Part shown: in pieces, positions 43,149 through 55,489 of the stretch
Position numbering within the stretch: position 1 is the first letter of the stretch
Layout of the letters: each line of letters begins with the position of its first letter
From: Poecilobothrus nobilitatus
Taxonomy: Eukaryota; Arthropoda; Insecta; Diptera; Dolichopodidae
DNA: 64,000 nucleotides
NCBI GenBank assembly: GCA_947095535.1
Contig: OX352772.1
Location: 257,161,331 to 257,225,330, forward strand
Direction of reading: 5' to 3'
Notes under the pieces: generated by a model
Database searches by the model: none
Told to the model about the DNA's origin: nothing
Seen by the model: only the letters and a program-made list of their open reading frames with translations
Made by a program: the position numbers and the translations under genes

Positions 43149-43159
43149 CCCTCTAATGC
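43149..43159 (+). repeat. piggyBac left terminal inverted repeat
   Basis: CCCTCTAATGC follows TTAA directly and is the exact inverse of the right end. Confidence 0.9.
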
Positions 43160-43576
43160 TTCTAATGACGTAAACGTCCATGAATGTTTTTCTCTATTAA
43201 ATTGAATGAAATAAAATGTTACTGTTATTTTTTGATATCCAAATCATTAATTATATTGATACAAATAAAATTATCATTAATTGAACTTGTTTGTTAATTT
43301 AGGTCAGTAAACAAAGGCTGTGCATCAAGTTAGAAAAAATTGTTGCTATTTTATTTGTAACTTTTAAGTAAAGTATTTGAATATAATTTTTCGCTTTTAA
43401 AACTTAAAAAAATATTAGTAAATTAATATTTCTTTTAAAATTATATTTTTAATAAAATTTTTTCACAAAAAAAAATTTAAATATATATTTTTTGTAAAAA
43501 GTCGTTGTAGACGTAAACGTCCTTGTATCGAATAAAATAAAGTATAATTTAACTATTGTTCAAGAACAAATTTTTA

Positions 43577-44956
43577 CGAGATGCAGCAGAAATTGAAAAA
43601 TATATGTTCAATTTAAGCGATATTTCTGATAACGAAAATGATCAAGAAAATTTTGATGAAAATGTGTCTGGAGACGAAATAGCTCTTGAAAAATTGGACA
43701 ACGAAGATTGAGAAATAATGCTTTTTGAAGAATTTGAAGATGACGTATCCGTTATTTGTAAAGAAATGACTAATGATATTTCTACTAATATGGTGCAACC
43801 ACATTTTTTTGAAAATTGTAATTTTTTAAATATTAGTGAACTAGAGAAGGAATTATTTACCGAAGAAAGTTTAAAACAAATTAGTATTGATTCAGAAGTC
43901 AACAGCAACAAAGACCATGCTTCAGCATCTTATAAAGAAGCTACAACATTTCGCAAAGAGCGTTCGCGTAAAGTACGCTCACGATCCAAATCACCGGAAA
44001 ATAGAAGAAAATCTTCGTACTGTGGAATCATTATCTAACAAGTTTCAGAACATTCAAATAGATCCCAAAGATAATACAAAGTGGAAACAACATTTGAAAT
44101 GGGAAAAAAGAACTTTGAAATTTAATAAAAAAAAACTTTTATTTTTTGGGGGATAAAAAATTTCCAATTGAAACTAAGAATTTAATAACACCTTATCAAT
44201 GTTTCGCATATATTTCTTTGATGATGAGTTAATTGAACACATTGTTATGCAAACAAGAGTATACTTCATAAGTGAAACAATTCGTCTTGGTATCAAGCCA
44301 TATGTGAAAACATAACTCCTTCTTTAATTAAAAAATTTATTGGAATATTAATGTGTATGTCAGTATACAACTATCTAAATGTTCGATCCTACTGGCAAGA
44401 AAATAAATTGGAAGCAATTTAAAACACAATGTCAATGAAAATGTTTGAAGAAATACGGAGATTTACACATTTTAATGATAATTCCAAAATTCCAAATGTT
44501 AAAGATACTGCTTCCAGAAATTTTGATAAAATTTACAAAGTTCGCCCGCTGGTTGATAAACTAAACTATACTTTTAAAAAAATTTTATTTAACCAAAAAT
44601 TGTGTATAGATGAGCAAATGTGTGCTACAAAAATGTGGACTAGCTTACGACAATACAGGAATTTGAAACCACATAAATGGAGAATAAAATTATTCTATGT
44701 TATTCTGAAGAACGTTGTTTTGCACTGGTGCGGGTGATAATATTGTAGCTGAAAAATCTCCTGATCTCAATACACATTGGATTGTAATAGAAACAAAATT
44801 AGTAATCGCAAAAACCGTGTTTTCTGTCTTGAAATGCATAAAAAAGATAGAGAAACGAAAGTAGGTAAAACGCAAGTTATCTGTCGGAAGTGCAATGTTG
44901 CGTTATGTATGACAGTTGAAAAAGATTGCTTCTACAAATATCATGTAGACTGTTAA
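43577..44956 (+). pseudogene. piggyBac-like transposase, several deletions and frameshifts
   Basis: An acidic N-terminal part (43,600-44,035; SDISDNENDQ, EIALEKLDNED then a stop) is followed by the DDE-type domain: FEEIRRFTHFNDNSKIP and FDKIYKVRPLVDKL (44,440-44,570), then LCIDEQMCATK with the second-Asp region and LKPHKWRIKLFYV (44,600-44,710). A DTGA-like TGAGDNIV lies near 44,728. The middle of the catalytic domain, including the later Asp residues, is missing. The end encodes the Cys-rich finger (VICRKCNVALCMTVEKDCF, then YHVDC) to TAA 44,954. Intact piggyBac transposases have near 600 residues. Confidence 0.85.
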
Positions 44957-45259
44957 AATTATAGAATTTATTATGTTTCTAAGTTACATATTACCTTTAT
45001 ATACTTTTCCAAAAAATCTTTAATTAATTATTTATTAACTTTGATAAATAATAAGCAAAACAAGCACTAATTAATTTTGTTATTATAATATGGATTACTA
45101 AAAAAAGATAATATAGTGCACATAAGGACACGTACGTCCAACCTTTTTTTTGGCCCCACCACCTTCGTTGGACGTCTGACCTTAAAAAGAATTCCATATT
45201 TTGCTTTAAGACCCCTTATTTTATATAAAAATCATTTTTACTCTGTAAAAAAAAATAGT

Positions 45260-45270
45260 GCATTAGAGGG
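45260..45270 (-). repeat. piggyBac right terminal inverted repeat
   Basis: GCATTAGAGGG precedes TTAA directly and mirrors 43,149-43,159. Confidence 0.9.
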
Positions 45271-45274
45271 TTAA

Positions 45275-45999
45275 TTTTAACTAGTTTAACTAAGTAGGTA
45301 TATATGTATATGCATTTATTTATACTTAGTTAGAATTTACATACTTTATATACCTACTTATGTTATATAAGTACATAGATACATATGTATATATTCATTA
45401 TAGCAAACTATAGGGAAAAAAACCTTTTTTTGAATTTTATTATTTATTTTGTAGTTTTTTAATATACATAATATTATTTATGATCATATCAAAGTACCAT
45501 TCCTACATATGTACATAAAAAATTTATTCACTTTTTTTATCGATTCACATTCAATAATTAATATGCTTTTTTATTTTTTAACCTTTATGGTCTACTTGGT
45601 GTAAAATTTTCCTAATAAAAATAAGATTACATACATATGTAATGTATGTATAAATATTACAAATTTCGAATTTTGTTAAGAATATGCATAAGTAAGTAAC
45701 TATACAGTCATATATACATATTTATATTGTCATACATACAGTTTATTATGTGCATATATACAGTCATATGTACATATTTATATTGTCAAATTGAATGTAA
45801 AAAGTTATTTTTCTTAATTTTCTTTAATTGTTTTTATTTAAAGTATTGCTAATTTTATTATAAGTCTTTTTTTGTTAAATGAACAAATTTATATTTTTAT
45901 TTTCCTAAAATTTAAGGCACATGAATTACACAGAAAATAGTGGAAAAATTTACGACACTCTCAAAGAAATGAGCCTTTCTTTTCCTCTTTTTTTCTTTC
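45275..45999. other. AT-rich non-coding DNA with ATAC/ATAT repeats
   Basis: No gene is seen. A 67-bp imperfect direct repeat containing ACAGTCATAT.TACATATTTA occurs at about 45,704-45,790. Confidence 0.45.
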
Positions 46000-46178
46000 C
46001 ATTATTATTATTATTTTTACTGTTATTATTAGTATTACTATTACTTATACGATATACATTACGATATGAAATTACTACATATATTTTTTTTTATTATTTA
46101 AATGACCTGAACGGGGTTTCAACCAAAGACCCTCCGATTGAAAGGCTGGCGATTTAATCATTACGCCATGAGTCAGAT
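46000..46178 (-). mobile_element. tRNA-derived SINE (minus copy)
   Basis: On the minus strand a tRNA-like head (46,176-46,103) has an A-box-like CATGGCGTAATGATTAAATC and a B-box-like TTGGTTGAAACCC. A tail with ATATCGTAATGTATATCGTA and a TAA-rich run follows (to about 46,000). The same head and tail occur on the plus strand at 57,081-57,240, so this is a dispersed family. The open frame at 45,921-46,157 on the other strand is spurious. Confidence 0.75.
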
Positions 46179-46199
46179 CGATAGATACGATCTGAACAG

Positions 46200-47790
46200 A
46201 TTTAATTGATTAGGCTTAAAATTTAATTGATTTAATTTGAAAAGAAGTATTTCATGATCTACGCAGTCAAAAGCTTTTTGCAAGTCCAAAAATCAGCTGT
46301 AATCAAGCTATAAGTATAATTTCCATCGTCTATACTCCTTAATATGAAGTCGGTTAGAGCTAAACAACGGCAGTATTGTTAGACTGTACTTGAAAACCAT
46401 ATTGTTCTTTATGCAAGATGCCATTTGCATTTATGAAATGGATTAGCTTGCTTTTAATTATTTTTTCAAAAACTTTAGAAGACCTTAAAACTGATATTGG
46501 CCGGTAGTTTTTGGAATTAGTTTTTCTGCCAACTTTATGTGTAGGTGTAATAAGAGCAAGCTTTAAAGATTCAGGAAAACTTCTAGATTCAAAAGCATTA
46601 TTTATTTATTTATTTTATTTAAACTCAGAGAGCACTAATGCTCCTATAGAGTGCTTGTACATTCAAAAATTTTGAAATTATAAATTTATTTATAAATTTT
46701 AATAGTACTGGGCTAATTTGATCGGAAATTTTTTTTAATATTTTAGAAGATATACTATCATAATTATTTTTTTAATATTTTGAAGATATACTATCATAAC
46801 GTGTTGCGCTATACCTAACTTTATTGTACCTTCTATTTCTAATTTCTTCTATGTTGGTGTGCGTTAAAACTAAATCATTTTTGAAAAAGGATGCTAAGTA
46901 ATTTTCATCAATAGGGTCTGTTTAGACTTTTAAAGTTTTTGTGACATCTATGAAATATGTATTCATTGTATTTGAAATTTTCAAAATGTTAGTTATTTTA
47001 GTATTATTGTGGTTAATTTCACTTAATACACATCTATTATCGTTACTACTATTATTGTACATAATTTTTTTGTAAAGGTTACATAGCTTTCTAGAATCGT
47101 TAGGATGACTAGATATGATGTTATTATAGAAATTATGTTTAGCCTGTTTAATTTCTCTTTTTACTAAACCTCTGTACTTCTCATATAGCTCTTTAACTGT
47201 CATAAAATTTGGATATTGTTTTTTATACTCAAAAACAGATTCGCGGATTTTTATATTACGAATTATGTCAATGTTTATTTAATCATGTATTTTCCTTACT
47301 TTTTTTGGTGAAATGACTTCAGTATATTTATGTACTTTTTCAGATAATGATATAGTAAAATTATCTAGATTATTATAATACATTAAATTTTCCATAGAGT
47401 ATCATTTGAAAGTTTATCATAATTCAAAATAATTTTCTTTCAGTAATTCTTTTCTTTAATAACTCTTAAATTTTGCACTTACAAAAAGCAACTGATAATC
47501 AGACAACGAAGTATCAGAAATATGAAAGTAGTAACTATAATCAATTAAATCTGCGCTAAAATGATCAATTATAGTTTTCGAAGTATTGTGTATTCTGGTT
47601 GCGAACATATCATTTATATTATTACTAGTAAAAAAGCCCGTCATACGACGGGTATAAGTAGAAAAATATAGCTTTTGTGAAAGTTTCCTCAGTTTTATGA
47701 ACAATTTAATTTTAGTAAATTTATTCAAATACTTATATGTATTATATTTAGATATTGATAAATGTAAAATTTATTGCAAAAGTGTTTTAA
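46200..47790 (-). pseudogene. CR1/Jockey-like LINE fragment, endonuclease to RT start
   Basis: Minus-strand pieces in order from the right: 47,728-47,456 (endonuclease C-terminal part with RMTGFFTSNNINDM, DHFSADLIDYSYYFHISDTSLSDYQLL, where SDYQ replaces SDH), 47,203-46,922 (linker, YRGLVKREIKQAKHNFYNN, DSRKLCNLY) and RT scraps to about 46,230 (FRKNYRPISVLR-like near 46,520, KAFDCVDHE-like at 46,260). Stops are frequent. A TTTATTTATTTTATTTAAA insertion with SINE/LINE-tail look lies near 46,600-46,660. Confidence 0.6.
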
Positions 47791-48289
47791 ATAATGAAAA
47801 ACCTCAATGATGCTGTGAAGTAGTTTCTTTCAAAAATGTAATAAAAATGATTATTTAATAAATCTCATCTCTTGTAAATTTCTTTGTCAATCTTTGGATT
47901 AAAAAACCAAAGGTTGGATTAAAAACCAATGGTAAATAAATTTTTGCCAATAGTAATAAAAATTTTCGCTTCGAAAAAAATACAGTATCAAACTTTATAA
48001 TTTTGAAACTAAACTAGACTGATCTGATGCATTTACCTAATTATAATATATAGTACACTTGTTATATTTTTCTATGGTTGCCATAGCAAATGCTTCAAAA
48101 CTTTTTTTGTTATATTTTTCAAACAAAGTTTTACTCTATCCGTAATAATATTCTGTCTCTTTATCTATCGCTTTCTCTACAAAATCTTCACACCGTAAGT
48201 TTTACGCACCTTTTATGTAAAACAATAAAAATTGGCTGTGCATATAATGTTGAAGTTTTAGAAAATAAAAATCATAAAAGAAGCATAAA
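47791..48289. other. Non-coding AT-rich DNA
   Basis: No gene is seen. A short duplication of AAAAACCAA.GGT occurs at 47,900-47,935. Confidence 0.4.
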
Positions 48290-50745
48290 ATTAAGAAAAT
48301 GTTACACATTCAAAATTTAATTGAAAATTGTGATTTTATAATTTAAATTGCGCTGCTTTAAAAGCTTTGGTTTTACGCACTGCTTTATTTTTTTATAATT
48401 TCTACTTAAAAATGCAACTCTTTAAAAACTTTGATTTATGCACTGCCTTGTTTTTTCATTCTTTTTATAGCATAACATTTTAATTCTTTTTTTCTATCTG
48501 TTATGTACCTAAATATCAGATGTACGTTTCTTTCTTTTCATAGCATAACATCTAATATTTCTTTTTTCTATCTGTTATGTACGTAAATATGAGAGGTATG
48601 TTTTTTTCTTTTAAAATCATAACATTTTAATAGTTCGTTTTTTCTTTAAAAATATTTAAAAACAGTCAAAGTAACATTTTTTGTTCTCTTTTTTTCTATT
48701 CGCTTTTATTTTTCTTCGCACTATTAGATTTTTTTTTTTTTGTTTTCTGTTATTTACGTACGCTAAGTATTTCTTTTATTTTTTTTTAATATTAAATTTA
48801 TACATACAGTCTATTTAAAAAATATAAATTATAACCTATAGAACATTTTGAATTTTTTTTTGTTCGTTTATGTTAAACGTCCATTCATTCATATTAATAA
48901 CTGTTGCCTATATAAAAAATAATAAATCTATAATAAATCTAATATATGCATACCCATATTTTTATTCATATATCTATATTATGGGCTAAACTTCTGATTC
49001 TTAAATTGTACTATATTATGGCAAAATTTTTAAAAAATTAAGAAAATGTTACTTAGCAAAATTTAAATAAAAATATTATTGCAATTTTATAATGTTCTAC
49101 TTAAAAATCCGACCCTTTAAAAACTTTGATTTATACACTGCCTTGTTTTTTCTTTCTTTTCATAGCATATCATTTTGATATTTCTTTTTTTCTATCTGTT
49201 ATGTACCTCAATATCAGATGAACTTTTCGTTCTTTTTATAGCATAACATTTTAATTCTTTTTTTCTATCTGTTATGTACCTAAATATCAAATGTACGTTT
49301 CTTTCTTTTCATAGCATAACATTTAATATTTCTTTTTTCTATCTGTTATGTACGTAAATATCAGAGGTATGTTTTTTTCTTTTAAAATCATAACATTTTA
49401 ATAGTTCTTTTTTTCTTTAAAAATATTTAAAAACAATCAAAGTAACATTTTTGTTCTCTTTTTTTTCTATTCGTTTTTATTTTTCTTCGCAGTATTACAT
49501 TTTACTTTTTTTTTTTTGTTTTCTGTTATTTTTTTTAAATATTAAATTTATACATCAGTCTATTTAAAAAATATAAATTATAACCTATAGATCATTTTGA
49601 ATTTTTTTTTTTTTCGTTTATGTTTATCGTCCATTCATTCATATTAATAACTGTTGCCTATATAAAAAATAATAAATCTATAATAAATCTAATATATGTA
49701 TACCCATATTTTTATTCATATATCTATATTATGGGCTAAACTTCTGATTCTTAAATTGTACTATATTATGGCAAAATTTTTAAAAAATTAAGAAAATGTT
49801 ACTTAGCAAAATTTAAATAAAAATATTATTGTAATTTTATAATGTCCTACTTAAAAATCCGACCCTTTAAAAACTTTGATTTATACACTGCCTTGTTTTT
49901 TCTTTCTTTTCATAGCATAACATTTTGATATTTCTTTTTTTCTATCTGTTATGTACCTCAATATTAGATGGACTTTTCGTTCTTTTTATAGCATAACATT
50001 TTAATTCTTTTTTTCTATCTGTTATGTACCTAAATATCAGATGTACGTTTCTTTCTTTTCATAGCATAACATTTAATATTTCTTTTTTCTATCTGTTATG
50101 TACGTAAATATCAGAGGTATGTTTTTTTCTTTTAAAATCATAACATTTTAATAGTTCTTTTTTTCTTTAAAAATATTTAAAAACAATCAAAGTAACATTT
50201 TTGTTCTCTTTTTTTTCTATTCGTTTTTATTTTTCTTCGCAGTATTACATTTTACTTTTTTTTTTTTGTTTTCTGTTATTTTTTTTAAATATTAAATTTA
50301 TACATCAGTCTATTTAAAAAATATAAATTATAACCTATAGAACATTTTGAATTTTTTTTTGTTCGTTTATGTTTATCGTCCATTCATTCATATTAATAAC
50401 TGTTGCCTATATAAAAAATAATAAATCTATAATAAATCTAATATATGCATACCCATATTTTTATTCATATATCTATATTATGGGCTAAACTTCTGATTCT
50501 AAAATTGTACTATATTATGGCAAAATTTTTAAAAAATTAAGAAAATGTTACTTAGCAAAATTTAAATAAAAATATTATTGCAATTTTATAATGTTCTACT
50601 TAAAAATACGACCCTTTAAAAACTTTGATTTATACACTGCCTTGTTTTTTCTTTCATTTCATAGCATAACATTATAATATTTATTGTTTTCTATCTGTTA
50701 TATGGGTAAATATCAGATGTACGTTTCTTTCTTTTCATAGTATAA
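48290..50745. repeat. Higher-order satellite, ~750-bp period, about 3.3 copies
   Basis: Landmark ATGGGCTAAACTTCTGATTC occurs at 48,981, 49,731 and 50,480, giving a period of 749-750 bp. Each unit holds three diverged subrepeats of 60-75 bp built around CATAACATTT and CTATCTGTTATGTACxTAAA, and a shared block with ATAACTGTTGCCTATATAAA. Units 2 and 3 are much more alike than unit 1. The last copy ends near 50,745. No coding frame is present. Confidence 0.9.
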
Positions 50746-50879
50746 CATTTGTTAAATTAACATTTAACATAACAGTAGGGCACTCTACTCAGCAGCAGCA
50801 ACTTGTCTTTTATTATATTTAGATATACTATAAAACCATTACAGAGTAATGTGTTCCTGTGTTCTTTCATTTCATTACT

Positions 50880-51329
50880 ATTTTTATCTAATAAATTACT
50901 ACTTTAATGTCGCCTAAAATTATGGGATTTTTATACAAAAAAGTTAGATCATCTACTTTAAAAAAAATCATTTATATTTCTTTGGTGAGACCTATAAACA
51001 CACATTATATAAAAGTTTTGCCTTAACAATTTTACAATCAAGTAAGAAAAAGAGTAGAAAAAATTTTCTTCGAAAATCAATTTACTGATTAAGTTATTAG
51101 CTACAAATATGGCAGAGCCTCCGTAGGATTTTTCACGATTAGAAAAGTAGACAGCGTACCTCGTGTAGAGAATTGATTTTTTTTCATTTAGAAGCCAAAT
51201 TTCAGTTAATACTATTATAATGTGTATGTCACAATGTGAAGTATTAATTAATACTTCTAAGTTTTCTAATTTATTTCTCAAGCTTTGCAAATTTAAGTAC
51301 ATTATATTATAGTTGTTTTTATAACTCAA
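50880..51329 (-). pseudogene. CR1-like LINE endonuclease N-terminal fragment
   Basis: The minus-strand frame of 123 residues (51,329-50,958) has YNIMYLNLQSLRNKLENLE, a CDIHIIIVLTEIWL block with the catalytic Glu, and a YGGSAIFVANNL segment, the first third of an AP-type endonuclease. The rest of the element is absent. It borders the satellite array and a GC-richer scrap (CAGTAGGGCACTCTAC at 50,774). Confidence 0.65.
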
Positions 51330-51834
51330 ATACTTGTATCAATATCAATATATATTTCTATCAATATCAAACATTACTGTAATTGACAGTATAATAATTG
51401 TTTTGCATACATAACAAAAAGAAACAAGAGAAAACCTTAATCAAATGTTCACATGCTCCAAGAACGGGAATAATATGTGCAAAAATAAATGTGTAAAAAG
51501 ATATTATTTTAAAAATAAAAACTTATACAATTCTTAAGTGGTACTAAATTAAATGTTGAACTAATTATTAAAGTTTTATACAAACAATAATTAGTTAGTA
51601 CACAGCCACATGCTAATTTTCCAATTTCAAATATTGGTATAATTTATTTATCAATGACATTTACCTATGAGACCTTAAAGTACTTTGATTTAAAATAAAA
51701 TCGAAAATAATAAAATATTATGTGGAAAAAGTATAACGGTTGTTCGACTATTAATAAATTAAGAAATTGATGTATTTTAACATATTTACCTTTATTTTTA
51801 TTTTATTTTTTAATTTTTTAATGCATTTTTAATT
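51330..51834. other. Non-coding AT-rich DNA
   Basis: Nothing recognisable was seen. Confidence 0.4.
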
Positions 51835-52460
51835 TTTTAATGCATCTGCCACATAAATGTGGACAGGAAATTACACATTTTTTTCTTGAAGAAAGGAAGA
51901 CTATCAGTTGATTTAATTGCATTAGGTAATTTATTGTTTTTTTTTAAACAGTTGTATAAGCTGTTATACTTTTCTTTATTTGTTCTAAACAACGATAAAT
52001 GAAATGCGCATCTGTTTCGAGTATTATGATTGTGAATGGCGATGTATCTATAGAATATAAAGCTGTTTGCTTTTAAGAGAATTGTTGTTGTTTACTTTTG
52101 GGAATGCAAATTTGTGGGATGAAGCATAGGATAATTGTGTATTATTTTAATAAATTTTTTCAAAAGAGTTTCTATGCGTCTAAGATTTGCGTGGCCCGAG
52201 TCCAAATAGGATTGAAGTATGTGATATAATATAGGAGGTATAAATAGTATACAAGGTATCTTAGAACAACTATTTAAGCCTTGTTAAAATAAACACAAAG
52301 AGAGACATTTCCTAATAATGTGGTCAGTGTGGTCACCCCATATGATTCTAGAGTTTCTCGTAGACTAGATAATATGGCTTCTTCTAATTCTTTGATTTTA
52401 TTATTATGAACAAAAGTTGGATCATAATCTTTGATCATATATACATATAGATAGAGTATA
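51835..52460 (-). pseudogene. CR1-like LINE RT C-terminal fragment
   Basis: Minus-strand translation in shifted frames gives LLGNVSLCVYF near 52,300, YFNPIWTRATQIL near 52,190, FIKIIHNYPMLHPTN near 52,120, and ISCPHLCGRCI/ LSTFMWQMH at the end (51,850). These are the usual C-terminal blocks after the RT palm in CR1-type LINEs. Only the end of the element is present, with several frameshifts. Confidence 0.55.
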
Positions 52461-52552
52461 AAAATAAAAATGTATTGAAATTAAAAAAAATTGTGCGCAT
52501 AGTTTTGTCAAAAAATTTTTTTTTAATTTTTGTTGAAAATAAGGTTTTTTCA

Positions 52553-52599
52553 TTTTCGTAATTTCTATATAATAAGAAATTATATAGAAATTACGAAAA
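52553..52599. repeat. Perfect 21-bp inverted repeat (hairpin)
   Basis: Arms 52,553-52,573 (TTTTCGTAATTTC...) and 52,579-52,599 are exact reverse complements around a 5-base loop. No protein-coding context is seen. It could be a palindromic MITE core or a local inverted duplication. Confidence 0.85.
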
Positions 52600-52929
52600 A
52601 TATATAGTAATATAATAAAAATCGGGTTTAGTTTAGTTGTGTATATGTATATCGAATTATTAATTTGTTTTTTATTAATTAAAATTAATTAATTTTAACT
52701 TTGTTATAATATGTTATAATTAATTAAACCTTAAGATATTTTCTGTTTGAAATTTTGTTTTAGGGTTTATTGATATTGGTAAGGAAACTTTATTAAGATA
52801 TAATTATAATTAAGAGTAAACTTTGAACCTTTCTCTATCAGTTGGTAATATGTCAATTGATTTTCATCTTTTAGTACCTTTAAAATAGAAAAATTGTTAA
52901 AAAGAACAAAAAATGGGTGCGTTATTTAC

Positions 52930-53160
52930 TTTTTTTTTGCATTTCTCTGCCACATAAATCTGGACAGGAAATTACAAAGCCTTTCTTGTTCAGGCGTGGC
53001 TGTACATGTTGTAAGGGGCAACAACTCTTACAACGTGTTTGGGATTCGAACCTACACTCCCATGGTGTACAGCGTATTTTATAAAAGTTTGTTAAATTTT
53101 AAAAAAGTTTGTTAAATTTTATTAATTTTGAAAAAATATATTAATAAACTGTAAACCAAA
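52930..53160 (-). mobile_element. LINE 3' tail joined to a possible degenerate SINE
   Basis: The block TCTGCCACATAAATCTGGACAG repeats the LINE end at 51,845. Next to it, on the minus strand near 53,050, is GGTTCGAATCCC, an exact tRNA B-box, and a TTGTAAG...CTTACAA hairpin at 53,010-53,035. No A-box is seen, so a tRNA origin is only possible. Confidence 0.35.
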
Positions 53161-53270
53161 CTAATTTAATTTATTTGATAATCTTTATTTCTTTTTTTTT
53201 TTATTTTTAAAAATTTTTTTTTGTAATGACAGAACAATGCGTACAATTTTTTTTATAATACTCTTTCTAT

Positions 53271-54960
53271 TTATATATATGATCGAAGATTGTAATCCAT
53301 TTTATTATCAAAAAGTAAAATTTTGGTTTTTTTAATATTCATTATTAATTTGTTCTTGCACAGCCATTCATCAATTAGGGTTAGATGTGAAAGTATTGAC
53401 GCTTTTAATTTGCCTTCCTTATCTTCAGAATATTTAATCAAAGCATCATCTGTAAACAGTCTAATAGCACCTGTGAAGTGTAGTCGAGCAATATCATCAA
53501 TATATAGTTTAAATAGATATACTAATATAGACCCTTGAGGTGCGCCTTGATATTTATAGCAATTGAACTTAAAGAGTTTCCAATACGCACGCATTGTGTT
53601 CTTTGAGTTAAGTGAGATTCAAAAAAGTAAAGTTGGGCATTTGAAAAATATAAAGATGAGAGCTTGTGAAATAGAACCTCGTGATCCACACAGTCAAACG
53701 CTTTCTGCATATTGATAAAAAGAGAAGCGCTAAACTTTCCACTGTCAACATTTTTTATGACAAAATCATATAAAGCAAAACAACCAGAACTTGACCTGAA
53801 CGATTTCTCAAACCGTTATTGTTCAGGGTGTAATATATTGTTACTACCTATAAATTAGCCAAGTCTATCTCTTATTATCTTTTCGCAGATTTTAGAAAAG
53901 TTACTTAGTATCGATATAGGCCCATAATTTAAAGGAACGGTAGAATCAGCGGTTTTTTGTATTGGTGTGACCATCGCTTTCTATAAGAAATTCGGAAAAA
54001 TGTATGTTTCGAAGCAGATATTAATATGTTCCTCTAAGATTGGTACAAGTCTATCTTAGTACTTTTTATAAATTTGGCGAACACACCGTCATGTCCTATC
54101 GCGGCCAATGATTTAAAGAAAGAGATTACCGCGTTAACTTGATCTAAGTTAACTTAATCTAGCATAGGTTTGGAGGAGAGTTGTTGTAGGAGTGGTAATG
54201 GATATTATTACTTGTTAAGATTATCTGTTATAGTTACAAAAAATTTGTTCATTGCGTCGGCTATACCTTGAGGTGTGCATAAAGACATGTTCTCATACTT
54301 GAACATCTTTAGTTGACAAATAGTAATTTTGATATTTTATTGCGGATTATATATTTAAACGTGGCCCATAAATTTTTCGTATTCCCGGGACCCTTTAATA
54401 TATTTTCAGAATAGAAACTGGATTTGGCAGTTATGATTAATTTTTAAACGTAGCTCTTCTAGGTGTCGTACAAAGTTTTGACTCGGGGATTGTCCGGGAT
54501 TTTTGTCGTATTTATAAAAAGAACCACGTATTTTCATTGTTCCGGCTATCTTCAGCCATCAACTGGTATATCTATTTATCAACTGTGGTAACACATTAAC
54601 AAATTAGTTAAACGTTTCGTATGAATCTAAACTTCTCTAAATATTGTCGTTGGAAAGATTATTATAATTCAGAATGGGTTTTTTATAATTAAGATCTTCT
54701 TTAATTGAACCCTTATAATAAACATTTGATGGCCAGATAAGTGAGGGTCAACTATGTGGAAGAAATATTGTAAATTTAGAATATCTGTGACGGTTTTAGA
54801 AATTATACCTATCCTCGTGGTAAACTCTTTTAGTAGTTTTCTTATTGCATATTAGACACCCATTGTTTATGAGAGTATCATAGTAACAACTTACATCCCT
54901 ATTCTTTTCATCTAATAGGTTAATATTAGCATCTCCAATAATCATGGAATGTTTCTAAGC
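53271..54960 (-). pseudogene. CR1-like LINE reverse transcriptase, minus strand
   Basis: Reading from the right, linker and RT-start sequence lie at about 54,960-53,900 in broken frames (CTPQGIADAMNKFF, then VTPIQKTADSTVPL-like), followed by 53,710-53,522 (MQKAFDCVDHEVLFHKL) and 53,594-53,271 (QGAPQGSILVYLFKLYIDDI, RLFTDDALIKYSE, KLIMNIKKTKILLF). The catalytic FADD reads FTDD. Many stops are present. The element order is normal, so it is an old insertion. Confidence 0.65.
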
Positions 54961-55489
54961 TGTTGTGTTGTGATTATATCGATTTTGGTATTAAAATCAT
55001 CCAAGTTTCTATGATGAAATCTACAACATGCGGTAATGTTGGTATTGTGTTTCAGTATCTTTACTTCAGTATCTTTATCGAAGTATTGAGACGTTTTTTT
55101 GAGATAATAGCAAATTGAATTGAAAACACTTAAAAAATAAGATAAAACCTAATTAAATAGATTTATCAATAATTAATACATTAGAAAAGTACACATGGTA
55201 ATAACAAATTCGAAGAAATTTGTTGTAAATCCAATAAAAAGTAACAACAAATAATATTCCAGTAAGTGGTACACAAAAAAACACAAAATTACAAAGCAGT
55301 ACCAATTAATATTCTAGTAAGTATTACACAAAATTAGTATAATACAATATAAAAATCATTTTCGAACAAAAGCCACTAAAACCAATAACACCCAGTTTTA
55401 AAGCCAAGTATAACAGAGACAGAAACAATAGAAGTGAAAAGACTGTAGTAAAAATAGACTATATAAAAAGTCTTAACCAGTTGAAAGGG
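54961..55489. other. Non-coding AT-rich DNA
   Basis: No gene was seen; ATATTC(T)AGTAAGT is repeated near 55,250 and 55,310. Confidence 0.4.

Larger units (their letters stand above)
43149..45270 (+). mobile_element. piggyBac-family DNA transposon, complete ends, decayed transposase
   Basis: TTAA target duplications flank the element (43,145-43,148 and 45,271-45,274). The terminal inverted repeats are CCCTCTAATGC at 43,149-43,159 and GCATTAGAGGG at 45,260-45,270. Subterminal palindromic ACGTAAACGTCC-type motifs occur at about 43,167, 43,505 and, in variant form, 45,130 and 45,170. TTAA and terminal CCC are hallmarks of piggyBac. The element is 2,122 bp and carries one transposase pseudogene. 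Confidence 0.92.

Noticed and set aside
45921..46157. Plus-strand frame with a Leu-rich membrane-like segment
   Set aside because: The hydrophobic part is a translated TTA microsatellite and the rest is the antisense of the SINE head.
52971..53075. tRNA gene on the minus strand (GGTTCGAATCCC)
   Set aside because: The B-box is exact, but no A-box or acceptor stem can be formed; kept only as a possible degenerate SINE.
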